Positions 5,378 to 7,482 of a stretch of DNA of 7,482 nt are shown in pieces; the first letter of the stretch is position 1; each line of letters starts with the position of its first letter. The stretch covers positions 1-7,482 of the forward strand of contig JBECKR010000394.1 of assembly GCA_040235415.1 (NCBI GenBank). The letters are read 5' to 3'. The notes beneath the pieces were generated by a model, which saw only the letters and a program-made list of their open reading frames with translations, made no database searches and was not told where the DNA came from. This DNA comes from JBECKR01 sp040235415. Lineage in GTDB: Bacteria > Acidobacteriota > Polarisedimenticolia > Polarisedimenticolales > Polarisedimenticolaceae. The position numbers were made by a program, and so were the translations under genes.

Positions 5378-6490
5378 GTGCGAACGCTGACGGTCCGGTA
5401 CCAGGGCGCGGCGGGCGGCGTCCTCGGGTACCCGGTGCACGTCGGTGCCGGGGCGCTCGACCGCCTGATCGAGGATCTCCGGGACGAGCGTCCGGGCGGG
5501 GGGGTCGCGGTCGTGTCGGACGACCGCGTCGCACCGCTCCACGCCGAGCCGCTCGCGGCACGGGTGCGCGCTCTCGGGCTCCGCACCGAGGTCGTGCGGT
5601 TCCCGCACGGCGAGGGCCACAAGACGCGGGAGACCAAGGCCGCGGTCGAGGACCGCCTGGCCGCCTTCGGGCTCGGGCGTGACGGCACCGTCCTCGCGGT
5701 CGGAGGGGGAGTCGTCGGCGACCTCGCCGGGTTCGTGGCGGCCACCTGGCAGCGCGGCGTCCGGCTCCGCCAAGTCCCGACCACGGTGCTCGCGATGCTC
5801 GACGCCGCCATCGGAGGCAAGACCGGGGTCGATCTGCCGTCCGCGAAGAACGCGGTCGGGGCGTTCCACGTTCCCGCCGCGGTCTACGCCGACACCGCGA
5901 CGCTCGCGACCCTGCCCGACGACGAGGTCCGTCACGGTCTGGCGGAGGCGGTCAAGGCGGCGGTCGTCGGAGACGCCGCCTTGTTCGATCGCATCGAGGC
6001 CGGCGCGGCGCGGCTCGCGGCGCGCGATCCCTCGGCCCTGGAGGCGGTGATCGCGGCGGCCGCGGCGGTCAAGGTCGCGGTCGTCTCGGACGATCCGCTC
6101 GAGCGCGGTCGGCGCGTCATGTTGAATTTCGGCCACACCGTGGGGCACGCGATCGAGTCGGCGAGCGCCTACCGCGTGGCGCACGGCGCCGCGGTGGCGG
6201 CGGGGATGACGGTCGAGGCCCGGCTCGCGCGGGACGCGTGCGGCTTTCCCGGCTCCGACGTCGCGCGACTCGAAGGAGTCCTCGCGCGACTCGGGCTACC
6301 CCTCGAGCCGCCCGCGGCGATCGATCCCGGCCGTCTGCTCGAGGCGGCGCGATCCGACAAGAAGAACCGCGACGGCAGAATCCGGTTCGCGCTGCCCGCG
6401 AGGATCGGCGCGATGCCCGACGGGGCGGACCCGACCGTCGCGATCGATCCGGAAGACATCCTCGCCGCGCTTTCGCCGCGCGGGCGTTGA
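5378..6490 (+). CDS. aroB: 3-dehydroquinate synthase
   Basis: This is the second step of the shikimate pathway: the cytoplasmic, NAD+- and divalent-metal-dependent conversion of DAHP to 3-dehydroquinate with loss of phosphate. The 370 residues match the family length. Visible motifs are HGEGHKT (77-83), the glycine-rich nucleotide-binding stretch VGGGVVGDLAGF (108-119), IGGKTGVDLP (145-154) with K148, and K158-N159. The three metal ligands are E190 (in GLAEAVK), H253 (in NFGHTVGHAIE) and H269. The 16-residue spacing between the two histidines equals that of the Aspergillus enzyme (H271/H287). SDKKNRDG (326-333) is the usual basic C-terminal motif. The GTG start at 5378 is chosen because MRTLTV fits the usual N-terminus. 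No good Shine-Dalgarno is visible upstream, so translation may depend on coupling to atpF, which ends 22 bases earlier. It is not an amino-sugar paralogue such as 2-deoxy-scyllo-inosose synthase as far as motifs show. Confidence 0.96.
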   Translation: MRTLTVRYQGAAGGVLGYPVHVGAGALDRLIEDLRDERPGGGVAVVSDDRVAPLHAEPLAARVRALGLRTEVVRFPHGEGHKTRETKAAVEDRLAAFGLGRDGTVLAVGGGVVGDLAGFVAATWQRGVRLRQVPTTVLAMLDAAIGGKTGVDLPSAKNAVGAFHVPAAVYADTATLATLPDDEVRHGLAEAVKAAVVGDAALFDRIEAGAARLAARDPSALEAVIAAAAAVKVAVVSDDPLERGRRVMLNFGHTVGHAIESASAYRVAHGAAVAAGMTVEARLARDACGFPGSDVARLEGVLARLGLPLEPPAAIDPGRLLEAARSDKKNRDGRIRFALPARIGAMPDGADPTVAIDPEDILAALSPRGR

Positions 6491-6515
6491 CTTCTAGGAG
6501 ACCGCGGTTTAGCTT
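6487..6515 (+). promoter_or_regulatory. possible sigma70-type promoter for the kinase gene
   Basis: TTGACT (6487-6492, overlapping the aroB stop codon) matches 5 of 6 bases of the -35 consensus. After a 17-base spacer comes TAGCTT (6510-6515), a weak -10 match (3 of 6). The surrounding bases are clearly richer in A and T than the rest of the window, which supports a regulatory region. A transcript from here would have a leader of roughly 115-120 bases before the kinase ATG. The assignment is by consensus only. Confidence 0.35.
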
Positions 6516-6543
6516 GTTTTCGTCTTCGACGGCAAGTTCAACG

Positions 6544-6562
6544 GTGCGAAGCGTTTCGCCAC
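6544..6562 (+). other. small hairpin in the kinase leader
   Basis: GCGAA (6546-6550) pairs with TTCGC (6555-6559) around a 4-base loop. Alternatively, a 7-bp stem with one bulged base forms if GTG (6544-6546) pairs with CAC (6560-6562). There is no following T-run, so it is not a convincing intrinsic terminator for aroB. It might affect leader stability or mean nothing. Confidence 0.25.
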
Positions 6563-6638
6563 TCGGAGCAGCCCGCCTGACGCGGCCCCGCACGGCCGCC
6601 GGACGCGACGCCGTGCGGCACGGGGACGCCCCCAGATC

Positions 6639-7482
6639 ATGACGCCGGAAACGCTCGGAAGGTACCGCATCCTGGAGGAGCTCGGCCGCGGCGCCATGGG
6701 CCGCGTCTACCTTGCCCACGACCCGCAAATCGACCGCAAGGTGGCGGTGAAGACGATCCAGATCTTCGCCGCCCTCCCGGAGAAGGACCGCGTCGAGGCG
6801 CGAGAGCGGTTCAAGCGCGAGGCCCAGGCCGCGGGACGCCTGCTGCACCCCGGGATCGTGACCCTGTTCGACGTCGGCGAGCACGACGGCGTTCCGTTCC
6901 TGGCGATGGAGTACGTCCAGGGGATCTCGCTCGACACGTTCTGCGACCCCAAGACCCTGCTGCCGGTAGAGACCGTCGTCGCGATCGTCGCGGGAGTCGC
7001 GGAGGCGCTGGCCTACGCGCACGCCCACCACATCGTGCACCGCGACGTCAAGCCGGCGAACCTCATGCGGGTCGGAGAGACGGCCGCGAAGATCATGGAC
7101 TTCGGGCTCGCCAAGAACCCGGCGACGCAGCTGACGCACGACGGCATGCTGCTCGGAACGCCGAGCTACATGGCGCCCGAGCAGGTCCGCGGAGGGGAGG
7201 TCGACGGCCGCACGGACCTGTTCGCGCTCGCGTGCGTGCTGTACGAGTTGCTCACCGGCCGCAAGGCGTTCGGCGGGGACTCGGTCTCGACGGTGGTGTA
7301 CCGCATCGTGCACGAGGATCCCCGGGATCCCCGCGAGGTCGCCGAGCGCGTCCCGGAGCCGCTCGCGAGCTTCCTGTTGCGCGCGCTCGCCAAGGACCCG
7401 GCGGAGCGCTTCGCCGACGGCCGGCAGTTCGCGTCGGCCCTGCGCGCGACGCTCGGGAGCGGGAAGTCCGCCGGCCTGACGC
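6639..7482 (+). CDS. eukaryote-like serine/threonine protein kinase (3' partial)
   Basis: This is a Hanks-type (PknB-like) kinase domain that transfers ATP phosphate to Ser/Thr. The window holds 281 residues with no stop, so the C-terminal part (often a membrane segment or a sensor/repeat domain) is unseen. All key elements are present in order. They are a glycine loop GRGAMGRVY (16-24), VAVK with catalytic K38, the helix C glutamate E61, the catalytic loop HRDVKPAN (134-141; D136, K138, N141), metal-binding DFG (154-156), the activation segment ending GTPSYMAPE (173-181), and the C-lobe arginine in KDPAERF (252-258). HRD makes it an RD kinase, probably activated by phosphorylation in the activation loop (T163, T166, T174 and S176 are candidates). 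The TDLFALACVLYELLTG segment (192-207) has Ala198 where Gly is usual. The ATG at 6639 fits the usual N-terminus (LGRYRILEELG), but the nearest purine tract, GGGGA (6622-6626), is 12 bases away, so initiation may be weak. Confidence 0.95.
   Translation, partial: MTPETLGRYRILEELGRGAMGRVYLAHDPQIDRKVAVKTIQIFAALPEKDRVEARERFKREAQAAGRLLHPGIVTLFDVGEHDGVPFLAMEYVQGISLDTFCDPKTLLPVETVVAIVAGVAEALAYAHAHHIVHRDVKPANLMRVGETAAKIMDFGLAKNPATQLTHDGMLLGTPSYMAPEQVRGGEVDGRTDLFALACVLYELLTGRKAFGGDSVSTVVYRIVHEDPRDPREVAERVPEPLASFLLRALAKDPAERFADGRQFASALRATLGSGKSAGLT

Noticed and set aside
6311..6453. A near-repeat GCGATCGATCC occurring twice near the end of aroB
   Set aside because: Both copies encode the short AIDP sequence in ordinary coding DNA. 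Two copies of this kind are not enough for a repeat family or binding-site claim.
6117..7313. A 398-residue - strand frame across the aroB end and the kinase
   Set aside because: It is antisense to two genes with full catalytic motif sets, and its translation is Arg/Asp/Val-rich without domain features.
1..7482. A CRISPR array, insertion sequence, tRNA, defence system or biosynthetic cluster
   Set aside because: No regularly spaced repeats, transposase motifs, cloverleaf structures, defence domains or cluster enzymes were seen. aroB alone does not indicate secondary metabolism.

Overview
This is a very GC-rich stretch whose genes all lie on the + strand, with third codon positions overwhelmingly G or C. 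It looks like chromosomal, mainly housekeeping DNA from an aerobic or respiring bacterium: complex I and ATP synthase parts, shikimate-pathway aroB, and a eukaryote-like Ser/Thr kinase. The GC content, a Pkn-type kinase and a split ATP synthase locus would fit a group such as Acidobacteriota, Myxococcota or a related lineage. That placement is a guess from gene content; there is no rRNA or other phylogenetic marker here to settle it. I see no mobile element, CRISPR array, tRNA or phage gene, and no gene-free stretch exceeds about 150 bases.

Layout. Positions 1-1122 hold the 3' part of an uncharacterised protein with an HExxH zinc-protease signature and a separate C-terminal domain. A 127-base gap with a possible promoter and two small inverted repeats leads to nuoM (1250-2872), a complete proton-pumping subunit of NADH:quinone oxidoreductase that stands without nuoL or nuoN beside it. 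A tight Fo ATP synthase cluster follows: atpZ-like (2945-3208), atpI-like (3212-3613), atpB/subunit a (3610-4425), atpE/subunit c (4512-4739) and atpF/subunit b (4753-5355). No F1 gene follows. Instead aroB (5378-6490), encoding 3-dehydroquinate synthase, sits 22 bases after atpF. A roughly 150-base spacer with a possible promoter precedes a Ser/Thr protein kinase gene (6639 onward) that runs off the window end.

How they work together. NuoM moves protons during NADH oxidation, and the Fo sector (ring of c, stator a and b) returns them through the F1 motor, whose genes must be elsewhere. The two small membrane proteins at the head of the Fo cluster probably help c-ring assembly or ion supply. 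The c subunit sequence favours proton rather than sodium coupling. aroB may be co-transcribed with Fo but has no mechanistic link to it. The kinase and the peptidase-like protein appear to be separate transcription units.

No convincing new system is visible. The points most worth a second look are the stand-alone nuoM beside an F1-less Fo operon, the unassigned HExxH protein, the special leader before atpE, and the signal-peptide-like N-terminus of AtpF.
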